Of a DNA stretch of 64,000 nucleotides, positions 54,701 through 64,000 are shown in pieces. The translations under genes were made by a program, and so were the position numbers. The notes beneath the pieces are model-generated. The model did no database searches. It was not told the origin of the DNA and worked only from the letters and a program-made list of their open reading frames with translations. Numbering within the stretch: the stretch's first letter is position 1; each line of letters starts with the position of its first letter. This DNA comes from Tachypleus tridentatus (taxonomy: Eukaryota; Arthropoda; Merostomata; Xiphosura; Limulidae): contig NC_134834.1 in the NCBI RefSeq assembly GCF_004210375.1, forward strand, positions 93,004,170 through 93,068,169, read 5' to 3'.

Positions 54701-56772
54701 ATGATTAAGGTAAGATTTCCAGGCTCTGTTTGTTTGTTTTTGAATTTCGCGCAAAGCTACATAGGGCTATCTGTGTTAGCCGTCCCTAATTTAGCAGTGT
54801 AAGAGTAGAGAAGGAGTAGCTAATTTTCCCCACCCACCGCCAACTCTTGAGCTACTCTTTTACCAACGAATAGTGGGATTGACCGTAACATTATAACGCC
54901 CACACGGCTGAAAGGGCCAGCATATTTGGTGGGAAGGGGATTCGAACCCGCGACCCTCAGATTAGGAGTTGGGCGCCCTAACTACCTGGCCATGTCGGGC
55001 CTTCAGGCTCTAAGTTGGTTTAACTCTTTATCCGCAGTATAACTGACTAATGAGACTCAATGATTAATTAATTTTTTGTTCATTTGTTATGAGTCACGTG
55101 ATATCTTGTTTAGTGTTATGTATGTTATTTCCACTATTTACGTCATTCCTGATAACTTGTGATGGTGAAATAATTCAGGTAGAAATTTAAGTTTACGTTC
55201 AACATGAGTAATGGAAAAACTGGAGCATGTGAATTACGAAGCAATTTTCACCCGCTTGATGCAATTGTTTCGTATTTAAAAGGCCTTTAAAAAAAAAAAA
55301 TTTGTTTGTTTAAGAAAGACGATATTTCTACACAAGGGCTCTCTGTGAATAACCATCCGTAAATGTATTCAGATAAACTACAGAGAAACGAGGTAGTAAA
55401 TACCACCTTCCGCCAACTCCTGAACTACTATAGCTTATAACTGGTATACTAGACAGAGGCCCAAAGTGCAGAATACCTTTATGCAGCAAATGGGTGCAAA
55501 CCGTAAATTCCCGGACTCACAGGCCGTGCTTGAGAACCATTAGACTCCACTTAGTCCACTTTTAACTGAAACTATTTGTCATACTTCTCTTGAAACTCCA
55601 TATATTAAACTATTCGTTTTGAATTGATACATATAAGTTGAAATCGAGTAAAAACCTGTAAAGCCGAGTTGTATATAGACAAAGCTACTATGTTGCTTGT
55701 GAGTTTTTCATGCAAAATTGGAGTACAAGATCACAGTTATCCAGGCTTTAAAGTTTTTTTGTTAAATAGAAATAGTTTAATATATATCTACTGCCAATCA
55801 AATGAGTTTTAACTTTTGTTTCATATTATTGTCTTTAATTTATACAATCCTTTGTCAGGTATTAGTTATTCTTGGATTCTTCGTTGCTACTGAAGCAGGT
55901 TACATTGGAGCAGGAGGAGGGGGTACAGGTGGACTCTATGGTGGAGGTGGAGGAGGTGGCTTTGCCAACTTGGTTCCCGTGCAGATCGTAAGTCGAATAT
56001 TTATAGAAGGAAAAAAACAAATTTGATATATTTGAAAAAAAAACATTAATTGCAACGCTGGATATTTTTCAAACTTGTTAACTGTATAAAAGTAAACATA
56101 GAACTACGATTTTTTTTTATAAGTTCTCAAAGTTGGAGTTCTTAGAAGCACAAAGAAGTTAATATAGTCACTGTAAATATTTTTTTGTTAGGCTTATTTC
56201 TTGTTGGTACAGATTAAAACTTGAAAAACAATGTCTAATTATCTATCATTTTTAAGTCTAATCTGTTTGTATATTGGATTAACATGAAAAAAAAATTATA
56301 TATTGGATTAACCTGATTAAACTTAATATAACTCTAATGAAGTGATAGTGAATCACAGTATTTGTCTTAACAATAGGGTGCCGGAGGAGGCTATGGCCGA
56401 CAACCAGTGTACCCTTCTATTCCTACACCTTACAGTTTCAGCTATGCTGCCCCTGCTCTTGGTGGGTTTAGTGCACGCCAGGAATCTGGTGATGGATACG
56501 GAAGGGTGAGAGGATCGTATAAACTTTCTGGTGCTGATGGACGCCAGAGAAAAGTTCAATACACAGCAGGTCCAGAGGGATTCAGAGCTCATATCTACAC
56601 CAATGAACCAGGCACAAAGAGTGAAAACCCTGCTGATGTCGTTGTCCAATCTTCTGCTCCTGTTGCACCTCCTTATTACCCACCAAGACGACACTATGGA
56701 TACGGAGGCTCTGCTGGTGGTGGTGGTCACAAGAAATATATTATTGTCCCAAGTGGTGGCCCTTGGCAATAA
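54701..56772 (+). CDS. Cuticle protein with chitin-binding domain, gene 2 (three coding exons)
   Basis: Paralogue of the gene at 14417-16827; a secreted exoskeleton protein expected to bind chitin. Coding exons: 54701-54709 (M-I-K), 55859-55987 and 56377-56772 including TAA. Donors are GTAAGA and GTAAGT, acceptors TTTGTCAG and AACAATAG, both introns phase 0. The product is about 177 residues. Residues 1-16 form the signal peptide (MIK-VLVILGFFVATEA), 17-40 are Gly-rich, 65-126 form the chitin-binding block (PYSFSY, GDGYG, SYKLSGADGRQR, VQYTAGPEGFRAHI, TNEPGT), and the Pro/Tyr/Gly-rich tail ends GGPWQ. The Gly-rich segment in exon 2 is 29 residues shorter than in gene 1. An upstream ATG at 55802 that is open through exon 2 is rejected as start because the acceptor, the paralogue and the promoter all place exon 1 at 54701. 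Intron 1 contains a SINE-A 18 nt after the donor. Confidence 0.92.
54728..55002 (-). repeat. SINE-A in intron 1 of cuticle gene 2
   Basis: Complete copy, antisense to the gene; head GGCCCGACATGGCCAGGTAG on the minus strand. CCAGGCTCT (54719-54727) and TCAGGCTCT (55003-55011) flank it as a target duplication. It starts 18 nt after the splice donor. Confidence 0.95.
55299..55432 (-). repeat. SINE-A, diverged 3' part in intron 1 of cuticle gene 2
   Basis: Plus-strand reading: TTTGTTTGTTTAAGAAAGAC, TACACAAGGGCTCTCTGTGA, TAGTAAATACCACCTTCCGC, CAACTCCTGAACTACTATA. It ends in a SINE-D-like segment. Confidence 0.7.
55433..55560 (-). repeat. SINE-D copy in intron 1 of cuticle gene 2
   Basis: Plus-strand reading: TTATAACTGGTATACTAGAC, GGCCCAAAGTGCAGAATACC, ATGGGTGCAAACCGTAAATT and GAGAACCATTAGACTCCA, the same order as at 4365 and 25270. 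Confidence 0.55.
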
Positions 56773-57080
56773 CTTGGTTCTCTTTCTAATTTGATATTTT
56801 GAATAGCTTTATGTAAAATTTTGATTGCTTCGAAATATCTTTTTAACATGTGGGGATTGTCTGGTATCGTTTTTGTTCAATATCCTTGAGTTGTTTGTCG
56901 ACTGCGCCAAAGAAGTGCTGTTCCTCTGCTTGTCACTTCCCTGTTTTATAGGTTGTATAATATGTTTCAATCTGAAGCTTTTGGAGCCACAAGCTGAATT
57001 TATACTAACGAAATTGTTATGTTTTGTACATTTTGTAGATTTCTCTTCATTGTATGTAACACCAAAAAGCATAATGTGCA

Positions 57081-57086
57081 AATAAA
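57081..57086 (+). terminator. Poly(A) signal of cuticle gene 2
   Basis: AATAAA, 308 nt after the stop codon. It would give a 3' UTR of about 330 nt. Short frames inside the UTR on both strands are not called. Confidence 0.65.
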
Positions 57087-57104
57087 TAAGTTCAACAGAA
57101 AGTA

Positions 57105-57344
57105 TCGTGTCTGTGAATCATCTGATAAAAGATTGACTTGAGGACAAATTCAGGAAATAAGTTTTATCCTTATATTTTTCTCCTAAACTGAACAGACAAA
57201 TCCAATTTCAATAAGTTACTTCAGTCTTATAAATCAGTAATGTGTCGACGTTTCAGTGTTAATTGTTATTACTTTACAAAATTTTCATTTAATTATGAAA
57301 ATTGACCATTGTTATAATCTCCCTTGGGGTATTATGTTTACTAG
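57105..57344. other. Intergenic, nothing recognised
   Basis: AT-rich spacer downstream of cuticle gene 2. Confidence 0.5.
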
Positions 57345-57593
57345 TTTGTTTTTTTTTTTGTTTTAAAAGCTATCTGTGCTGACTGCTCCCACATTAGCAG
57401 TGATAGACTAGAGAGAAGGAAGCTATTCATATCACCCACTACCAATTCTTTACCAATGAATAGTGGGATTCATTTTAACATTATAATGACCCCATGGTTT
57501 AATAAACGACCATATTTTGTGTGAGGGGAACTTGAAGCTGCGACTCTCAGATTGTAAGCTAAAAACCCTAATCACCAGGTCACGCTTGAGCCC
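57345..57593 (-). repeat. SINE-A, diverged copy
   Basis: Plus-strand reading: TTAAAAGCTATCTGTGCTGA, TTAGCAGTGATAGACTAGAG, AATAGTGGGATTCATTTTAA, then the inverted head with CTCAGATTGTAAGC and CACCAGGTCACGCTTGAGCC. Confidence 0.85.
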
Positions 57594-57827
57594 TTGTTAT
57601 ATTGAATAACTCACTCGTGATATTTTGAAGTTATAAATTTCTGAATTTAGTTATTGATATACATATCTTTGGTATGGTTTTCCTAAATCCACGAACTCAT
57701 TCAATGTGTTAATTACAAGATTAGAAAAGAAAGTATTTTTAAAAAGAAATTAGACAACTTGTTTCAGTTTTTATTTATTTGAATTTTATTCAGTACTTTT
57801 TACACGTCAAAACCATATTTTTTCCTC

Positions 57828-57952
57828 TGGTTGAGCAGTAAGTCTGAAGACTCACATTGTTAAAAATAAGGTTTTGATACCTCTGGAGGGGGTAGAACAC
57901 TGATAGTTTATTTGTGTAATTTTTACGTTTAGCAACAAACTAAAAATCATAA
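57828..57952 (+). repeat. SINE-B, diverged copy
   Basis: TCTGGTTGAGCAGTAAGTCT, ACTCACATTGTTAAAAATAA, GGTTTTGATACCTCTGGAGG, GTAGAACACTGATAGTTTAT and TTTACGTTTAGCAACAAAC. Confidence 0.7.
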
Positions 57953-57984
57953 TGTGACCTAGTCATTACTTTTTTATGGCGTCT

Positions 57985-58095
57985 CCTCAGGCTCAAATGT
58001 AATACATGTTTTTTCCAAGGGGACTCGAACCATGAATCCTCTCTGTCATGTATGGCTCTCGAAAGGTAAAAGGCATTTGAATAAGTGTTATTATA
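57985..58095 (-). repeat. Possible tRNA-like SINE fragment
   Basis: Only a B-box-like segment (GGTTCGAGTCCCC on the minus strand) and adjoining bases are recognisable; family assignment is unsure. Confidence 0.3.
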
Positions 58096-58254
58096 AACCA
58101 CTTGGAAGAGCAGACAAGTCTGATGTAAACATTGGGCTGACCCAAACGTTCAGCTATTATTCCCTACTACCTGTCTTTGTTTCAACATCTTGAATAAGAG
58201 GTATCGTAAGAGACCAGTGTGGGAACTATTATTCGCCAATAGCCTTGTTCTAGC

Positions 58255-59005
58255 TTCTAAAAGTTAGAATGAGCAACAAACGCAAGTTAACGTGCAGAAG
58301 AAAAGTTTGGAAAGAAGATGCTTGAAAGTGCAAACCAGAAAAATGTAAGTCGTGGTGAACAGGAGTAGAAAGAAACAGACCAAGATCAAAGATGTAAATG
58401 GAAAGCCGCCAGAGCAAGTGGAAAACTAGGTATTTGAGAAGTATAACCCAAAGTAAAACAGGAGGAAAGAGAAAGTTGTGAAAAATAGAATCCAGGTGGA
58501 AATGGAAGGAATTAACCACCAAATATTCGACAAAAGGCTACCAAGGGCAGCGAAAGCCAAAGTGGATGATTAAATTTGTTATCCTCTGAAGAACCAAGAT
58601 TTGCACCCTAAAGATAAAAAAAGAAAGCTTGTAAATAAGAGCGGGTGTGGGAATGCGAAAATGAGTGTTTGGGTTTTTTCTGAAAGAGAAGAGAACGAAT
58701 AAAGAAATGAAGAAAGTGTCACGAGTCTGTAGAATAGAGGAAGAAACGTAAGAAATAGGTTGAGCTGGTATGGTCACGTGATAAGAAGAGAAAAAGAACA
58801 AGCAATAGAAATGAACATTAGATCCACTAGTAGTCAGATAAAGAAGACAGGAAAGACCAGTTAATCATTGTAAAGATGGGATAAAATAAGACATGAACAA
58901 TAAAGGAACTTCTGAAGACTTGGCAATGAACAAAGATGATTGGAAGAGGGCAACAACACATATAAAGAACTGCGACCCCTGATAAAGAGAAAAACCAAAG
59001 AAGAT
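58255..59005 (+). mobile_element. Non-LTR retrotransposon (LINE) 3' remnant
   Basis: Conceptual reading on the plus strand shows RNRLSWYGHVIRREKEQAIE near 58748-58810 and, in another frame, KDGIK then DMNNKGTSEDLAMNKDDWKR and NCDP near 58870-58980. This WYGHVxRR ... GLxEExAxxRxxWRR ... CADP pattern is the usual C-terminal end of many LINE reverse transcriptase proteins. The upstream part to about 58255 is purine-rich and could be more of the same protein, with many stops. Three consecutive minus-strand frames (58250-59033) are shadows of this purine-rich strand. The clade cannot be decided by eye. Confidence 0.6.
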
Positions 59006-59452
59006 AAACGTCGGAACACTTTGTGAGGCACATTACTTTCTATGTTGATAGCGACAATTGAAGTAAAATCTGAAACAGCGTCTTTCCTTGATAGTTAAAA
59101 GTCTATATTCTCCATTCAGTTCATTTGCTTCTGGTTTAAGGTTGGGGGTATTTATCCCCAATGCACTCCTCTTTCTCCGTCTATGTTATCTTGCTTATGG
59201 GTTCGTACCAACAAAACAAAACTACTTCGACACTAACCACGAAAATGCATGGTCCTAGTCAGATGACATGACACAGATAAATGTAACTGGAATATTTTAT
59301 TAGACATTAATTGTTGAATGTATTGTTTATTGTGGCGTTGAATGATTTTGTCAACTCACTTTATTTATTGTGATGATAAATAAAATGTAGACAACTTTTA
59401 CATAAGTGTTCACAATATGCAGAAAACCAAACGTCAGAAACAGAAAATAAAT
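59006..59452. other. Intergenic, nothing recognised
   Basis: No supported feature. Confidence 0.5.
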
Positions 59453-59454
59453 CT

Positions 59455-59562
59455 AAATATTGTTTGTGGTGACCATCCATTCGTTCGGTTCTTTGTGCTC
59501 TGTACACTCTAACTCTGAATTTTAGCATTGTAAGTCCGTAAACTTAACGCTGACCCAACGTT
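59455..59562 (-). repeat. SINE-B/C-like, diverged copy
   Basis: Plus-strand reading: TTCTTTGTGCTCTGTACACT, CTGAATTTTAGCATTGTAAG, TCCGTAAACTTAACGCTGAC. Confidence 0.6.
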
Positions 59563-59629
59563 GACCACTGACAAAACTGGAAAGTGAATTGGTCATAATT
59601 AAAATAATAGTGATAAATAGTGTTATTGT

Positions 59630-59741
59630 TTGAGATTAAGCACAAATTGCACAATGGGCTATCTGTGCTTTGCCCACCAGTGGTATCGAAGCCCAATTTC
59701 TAGCGGTGTAAATCTGCAGACTGTGCCACTGGGGAGAGGTT
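59630..59741 (-). repeat. SINE-B, full-length copy
   Basis: Minus strand: CCCCAGTGGCACAGTCTGCA, GATTTACACCGCTAGAAATT, GGGCTTCGATACCACTGGTG, GGCAAAGCACAGATAGCCCA, TTGTGCAATTTGTGCTTAAT. Confidence 0.9.
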
Positions 59742-59949
59742 ATTTTGTTACTTACTTATTGAGATAAGATGGGAAAATTCACATAAAAGTTACTCCGATT
59801 TATCAGTGACGTCACATGAGATGACCTACAGATACCACCAGGGTATGAGTTGGCGTAGTACCAAGTTTATTTTCTATTTAACTGAAATTCAGTTTTAATA
59901 CTGTTTTACCTTATTTAATTAGAATTATATTTTATCTAAGTCTGTTTTT

Positions 59950-60070
59950 TTTGTTTGGAATTAAGCACAAAGCTAGATAATGAGCGATCTGTGTTCTGCT
60001 CATCACAGGTATCGAAATCCGGTTTCTAGCGGTGTGAGTTCACAGACATATTGCTATGCCACTTGGGTAC
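59950..60070 (-). repeat. SINE-B, full-length copy
   Basis: Minus strand: CCCAAGTGGCATAGCAATAT, AACTCACACCGCTAGAAACC, GGATTTCGATACCTGTGATG, AGCTTTGTGCTTAATTCC and AAACAAAAAAAACAG. Confidence 0.9.
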
Positions 60071-60121
60071 TTCTAAGTTTCATAGAAAAAAAAACTCTCC
60101 GATGAATCAACTGTACGACTA

Positions 60122-60266
60122 AAGTTTTATAATGCCAAACCTCGGGGTTCGCTCCCTGCAAAAAGCACATCGCAGATAGCCTATTATATATTATTATATA
60201 ATTATATATTATATTATTAATATTACATTAGTATATAGCTCTGCGCTTAACAACAAAGAAACTATT
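60122..60266 (+). repeat. SINE-B copy with AT microsatellite expansion
   Basis: GGGGTTCGCTCCCTGCAAAA and GCACATCGCAGATAGCCTAT are followed by about 55 bp of TATATTATTATATAATTATA-type sequence, then the tail resumes as TAGCTCTGCGCTTAACAACA. The head is only partly present. Confidence 0.7.
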
Positions 60267-60787
60267 AAAATCCCACTTCTCTATCCTTAATTACTTTCTT
60301 CTGAAATCACGTGTTCTCAGTTACTTTGCATAACTGAAGAATCTGTATATAAATAACTGATATGAGATCGCAGTTCCACTTTTAAAATATGGTAAGTCAG
60401 ATCCAAACCTTACAATTATATTACGATAAGGAATTTAATAGCTTACAAATGAAAGTTGAAAAATTAGTTTTTATCCTATAACTTAACGACTGATTTTTGA
60501 TTACTGATCAGCCCTCCTGACAAATAATCGGTGATACATTGTTGACAAAAAACATTCCTTCCTCTGGTGATGAATATCAAATAAAGGTAAATTACTATCT
60601 TTCTAGTGTAACGTCAACACCAGTCTGCGAATCATAATATAAATAATCGGAGATAAATTACCATTTGGTGAGACTGCGGATCAGGTTTCGAGCCTGTGAT
60701 ACGTCTGTCAACATGTTTCACACTATCTATTGGAGCATTAAAAGTAACAGAAATTCCGTTACTCGATTAAGAGTATCCACGTAAGTG
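60267..60787. other. Intergenic, nothing recognised
   Basis: AT-rich sequence; no supported feature. Confidence 0.5.
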
Positions 60788-60789
60788 TA

Positions 60790-60970
60790 TGTTTTTGAAT
60801 TTCGCGCAAAACTACACGAGGGCTATCTGCGCCAGCCGTCCCTAATTTAGCAGTGTAAGACAAGGGGGAAGGCAGCTAGTCATTACCACCCACCGCCAAC
60901 TCTTGGGCTACTCTTTTACCAAAGAATAGTGGGATTGACATTCACTTTCTAAAGCCGCCACGTAGGTGAA
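60790..60970 (-). repeat. SINE-A, 5'-truncated copy
   Basis: Tail and body are complete on the minus strand up to the AATCCCACTATTC segment; the tRNA-like head is missing. Confidence 0.9.
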
Positions 60971-61090
60971 GAGGAGAGCTGCAGTTCTAAATTAGAAACG
61001 TTTAAAACCTGAAAGCCTTCCACCCCGCCCTCGAGTTGCATAGGTTGCTATTCATATTGAAAATACTAAATGCCTTATACATATTGTAAC

Positions 61091-61372
61091 GGCCCTGCAT
61101 GGCCAAGGGTGTTAAAGCGTGCAACTTGTAATCTGAGGGTCGCGGGTTCGCATCACCGTCGCGCCAAACATGCTCGCCCTTTCAGCCGTGGAGACATTAT
61201 AATGTGACGGTCAATCCCTCTATTCGTTGGTAAAAGAGTAGCCCAAGAGTTGGCGGTGGGTGGTGATGACTAGCTGCCTTCCCTCTAGTCTTACACTGCT
61301 AAATTAGAGGCGGCTAGCACAGATAGCCCTCGAGTAGCTTTGTGCGAAATTCAAAAACAAACAAACAAACAC
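61091..61372 (+). repeat. SINE-A, full-length copy with 8-bp target duplication
   Basis: GGCCCTGCATGGCCAAGGGT head, complete body, tail TTCAAAAACAAACAAACAAAC. ATTGTAAC at 61083-61090 is repeated at 61373-61380. Confidence 0.96.
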
Positions 61373-61380
61373 ATTGTAAC

Positions 61381-62412
61381 TAAGATATTAAAGTACCGTA
61401 CTATCAGTTCCAGGCTCTCACATTCTTGAGAATATTCTAGTTCTGTCTATTGTGAACATCTACAAATGAGTATCAACTAGCATTAAAAATATTAGTATTT
61501 TATTTATATATTAAAATATATATTACGTTTAAAGTTATTAAACTTATCTATTTTACAATTAGTGCGCATTCAAAAAAAAATGTTTCAAAGATAATATTGT
61601 GACTATTAAAAAATTCAAACCTGATACTGCTATTTAAGTTCTTTGAAAGACCCGACAAATAATGTAGATTTACATAGATAAAATAATGTAGTTTTACATA
61701 TTCCATTAACTGCATTACGTTATTCGTTGATATGTATTAGGAAATATAGCATATTGTCTCGTATATATTTATTACATTAACTTGCTGTACCCCATCACAT
61801 ATTCAGAAAGAGATATGTATATATACATGTGTATGGCTTTAATATATTAGTCTTATATGTCACAAGTAAATTATAATCCATTTTAACGGGACTTAGTTTT
61901 ATATGATTCGTATCTATTTTGTTCTCTAAGGGAATTTCTTCAACACAATCTATGCTGCAAATGGAAAGAAATGGGCCTGCCTGTATTATGCAGTTCATAT
62001 CGTTTCTATAGTAATCACTAGATGGCACTAATGCATATCATTAGAACCTCTTTAACAGTGTATCGTTTCATATTGCTTATATTGTACACAAGAATATACT
62101 TTTGTAATTAAAAGTCATACAATTAAACTTACTCTCACGCGCTAAGCGTTGTGTTTCGAAATACATAAAATTTTCTGTAATTTAGTATCTTGTTGTTATT
62201 AACATGATTAATAATTCTTGCAGAAAGGTCTAGTATAATACATGAAATGCCCACACAATAGAATATAACTAAACTCATTAGCAGTATATATAACTGTTTG
62301 TATATAGTGTAGCTAGGTTCAGAACGATTTTGAGAATAAACAGCTGAGTCTCACCCAATAACAGTTTCATTTTTTTTCCATATCAGTTTCTCACCCGCGT
62401 CAGTGCATAATT
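61381..62412. other. Intergenic, nothing recognised
   Basis: AT-rich sequence; a 77-codon minus frame at 61795-62028 is not supported. Confidence 0.5.
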
Positions 62413-62415
62413 GAA

Positions 62416-62535
62416 GAGTGTGTGTTTTTCCAAAAGCAAAGCCACGTTAGGCTATCTGCCGTACCCACCGAGAGGAATCGAACCCTGATTTTAGTGTTAT
62501 AAATCCGAAAACTTACGGCTGTACCAGCGGAGGAC
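62416..62535 (-). repeat. SINE-C, full-length copy
   Basis: Minus strand: CCTCCGCTGGTACAGCCGTA, GGATTTATAACACTAAAATC, AGGGTTCGATTCCTCTCGGT, GGGTACGGCAGATAGCCTAA, CGTGGCTTTGCTTTTGG. Confidence 0.88.
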
Positions 62536-62812
62536 TGATTGAAGAGACAGACCGATTTTCACCAATATTTAAATACTAGTGCGCACTTACACAAAACTTG
62601 TGGCATTATAGGTGTTTAACCACTTATTTTAGTTTAAATGTAATTTGTCTTTGTGCGTATGTGGATCAGATTTTAAGATTTGATTAAGCTCACAAATGAA
62701 TATTTATTTCACTAGATAATACTTTCACAGCATTAAATATTTTATTCACGCGACTCAACTCGTCTTGACTAATTCACCTTGCTTCCCAGACTTCTCACCT
62801 GATTAATATATT

Positions 62813-62978
62813 AAGATCAATCCCACTATTCGTTGATTCGTTGGTAAAAGAGTAGCCCAAGAGTCGGTGGTGGGTGGTGATGACTAGCTGCCTTCATTCT
62901 AATCTTACACATTTAAATTAGTGACAGCTATCGCAGTTAGCCTTGTGTAGCTTTGCGTAAAATAAAAAAATAAAAAAT
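62813..62978 (+). repeat. SINE-A, 5'-truncated copy
   Basis: Starts at GATCAATCCCACTATTCGTT with a repeated GATTCGTTGG, then the normal body to TTGCGTAAAATAAAAAAATA. No head. Confidence 0.9.
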
Positions 62979-64000
62979 AAACTTCCTGGACTTCTTTAAT
63001 AAAACAAAAATTACCTCCTCTCATTCAACCACCCTTCGATTCAATTAGCTAGTCTTTCCCCAACGTCCAATGATGTGATTTTCATAGCTAATCTTCTGAA
63101 GGACACCACACTAAAAATCGTTTTAAAATCTAAGTATATTGGACCCAAAATATAAATATTTTTGCCTTTTCTTAATTTTACCAAACCACTTGTTATTTGA
63201 TGGCAGTTTTGGTAATGTTCCTTCCGATTCATCTGAAAGATGTTGGTTTTAATGAGTTAAAAATCGAAAGTACAGAATAACAAACAAAAACGGATGATTA
63301 TTTATTACCATAGGAAAGAAATTGTTGAATACACCATTAATACAGTTAAACCAATAACCCGAATGATCTTATATATATATATGTATGTATGTATGTGTGT
63401 GTGTGTGTGAAATAAAAACAGGTTATCACAGATGTCTTTATTTATATGAACTTTTAAATCTGTCTTCTATTCAAGTTGAACGCAAGTTGGAGGAGAGATC
63501 AAATACATTGCTTGCACATTGACTTGAACTTAGTGGTTTTTACTTTTGTGTTACACTTTTAAAGTGAACTGAGAAACTGAGGTACAAACGTGAAATTTAT
63601 TTAAATACTATTTCATCCTGTAAGAATATTCATTTTATTAGTAACCCAGGAACTACACCCACTAAACTAACGTACGGCTTGTTTATGCAGGAAAATATTG
63701 TTTCTACAATAATTGAATCCCAATAGTAAGGAAAATCGTATTTCGTAGGTCTTTCCAGTGTTTTGTTTGTATAAACATAGTTTAAAACTTTATCTTTTTA
63801 CCATTCTACGACATACATTAATATTAGGCTTCTTGGATTGTAAAACAAAATCAAAAAGAAAGAAATCAAACCTTTGGATACTCATAGTATTTAAGTTTGA
63901 TCTAAAGCCACTTTTACCAGTTTCGTCAGAAATAAAAGCTTGTAATTGACTATATTTATTTCTGGTGAATAAATTCATGAACGTACAGAGTTTTAGTGTA
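62979..64000. other. Intergenic with an AT/GTAT/GT microsatellite
   Basis: At 63369-63409 TATATATATATA is followed by TGTATGTATGTA and TGTGTGTGTGTGTG. The remaining sequence to the window end holds small frames without motifs. Confidence 0.6.

Noticed and set aside
55802-56026. 75-codon frame starting at the ATG at 55802, as first exon of cuticle gene 2
   Set aside because: The acceptor TTTGTCAG before 55859 and the donor at 55988, the micro-exon ATGATTAAG with GTAAGA at 54701, and the same layout in gene 1 show that the first 19 codons of this frame are intron.
56353-56769. 138-codon minus-strand open frame
   Set aside because: Antisense shadow of the chitin-binding exon of cuticle gene 2.
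58250-59033. Three consecutive minus-strand frames of 68-90 codons
   Set aside because: Their pyrimidine-rich strand is opposite a purine-rich LINE remnant; the plus-strand translation carries the recognisable motifs.

Overview
This is a window of animal nuclear DNA, almost certainly from an arthropod and most probably a chelicerate. The two recognisable genes carry a glycine-rich leader and a chitin-binding block of the chelicerate cuticle-protein type. The abundant tRNA-derived SINE (tRNA-Thr-like head, long conserved body, CAAACAAA tail) looks to me like the family that fills horseshoe crab genomes. Xiphosura (Limulus/Tachypleus type) is therefore my best guess, from memory and not from a search. 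The sequence is AT-rich, has spliced genes and no bacterial-style gene packing.

Only two host genes are well supported. A minus-strand cuticle protein gene (coding 14417..16827, TATA box near 16918) and a plus-strand paralogue (coding 54701..56772, TATA box near 54626) lie about 38 kb apart and point away from each other. Both have three coding exons: a 9-nt first exon (ATG plus two codons), a signal-peptide/Gly-rich exon, and a chitin-binding exon ending in the residues GGPWQ. All four introns are phase 0. Their proximal promoters share ATTGG, TTATGAG, TGACGTC and TATAAAAG in the same order, with exactly 32 nt between the starts of TGACGTC and TATAAAAG in both. This suggests two co-regulated secreted exoskeleton proteins.

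Most other recognisable sequence is mobile or repetitive. The DNA transposons are a piggyBac copy with TTAA duplications and a frameshifted transposase (1948..4084), a degenerate Tc3-like element (about 5353..6911), a Tc1-like element with 212-bp inverted repeats of IR/DR type and a Glu-to-Gln change at the third catalytic position (25713..27376), a second Tc1-like element with DD36E spacing (about 28873..30077), a probable hAT MITE (40325..40539) and a foldback MITE (49190..49672). A non-LTR retrotransposon 3' remnant lies at about 58255..59005. About 30 copies of the main SINE and more than 25 copies of three other SINE types are scattered on both strands. Tandem arrays with units of 38, about 46 (in 112- and 163-bp higher-order units), 39, 48, 62, 52, 76 and 48 bp occur at 15.0, 18.1-19.3, 19.8-21.2, 28.4, 31.1, 32.1, 36.4 and 43.1 kb. 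Several arrays have units divisible by three and so create long, meaningless open frames.

Layout: 0-14 kb SINEs, piggyBac and a Tc3-like remnant; 14-17 kb cuticle gene 1; 17-25 kb satellites and SINEs; 25.7-30.1 kb two Tc1-like elements; 30-54 kb mostly unrecognised intergenic DNA with arrays, SINEs and MITEs; 54.6-57.1 kb cuticle gene 2; 57-64 kb SINEs, a LINE remnant and unrecognised DNA. I see no CRISPR array, operon, functional tRNA or rRNA gene, and no evidence of a new multi-gene system. The most interesting items are the shared cuticle promoter module and the common 3' tail of SINE families that have different tRNA-like heads.
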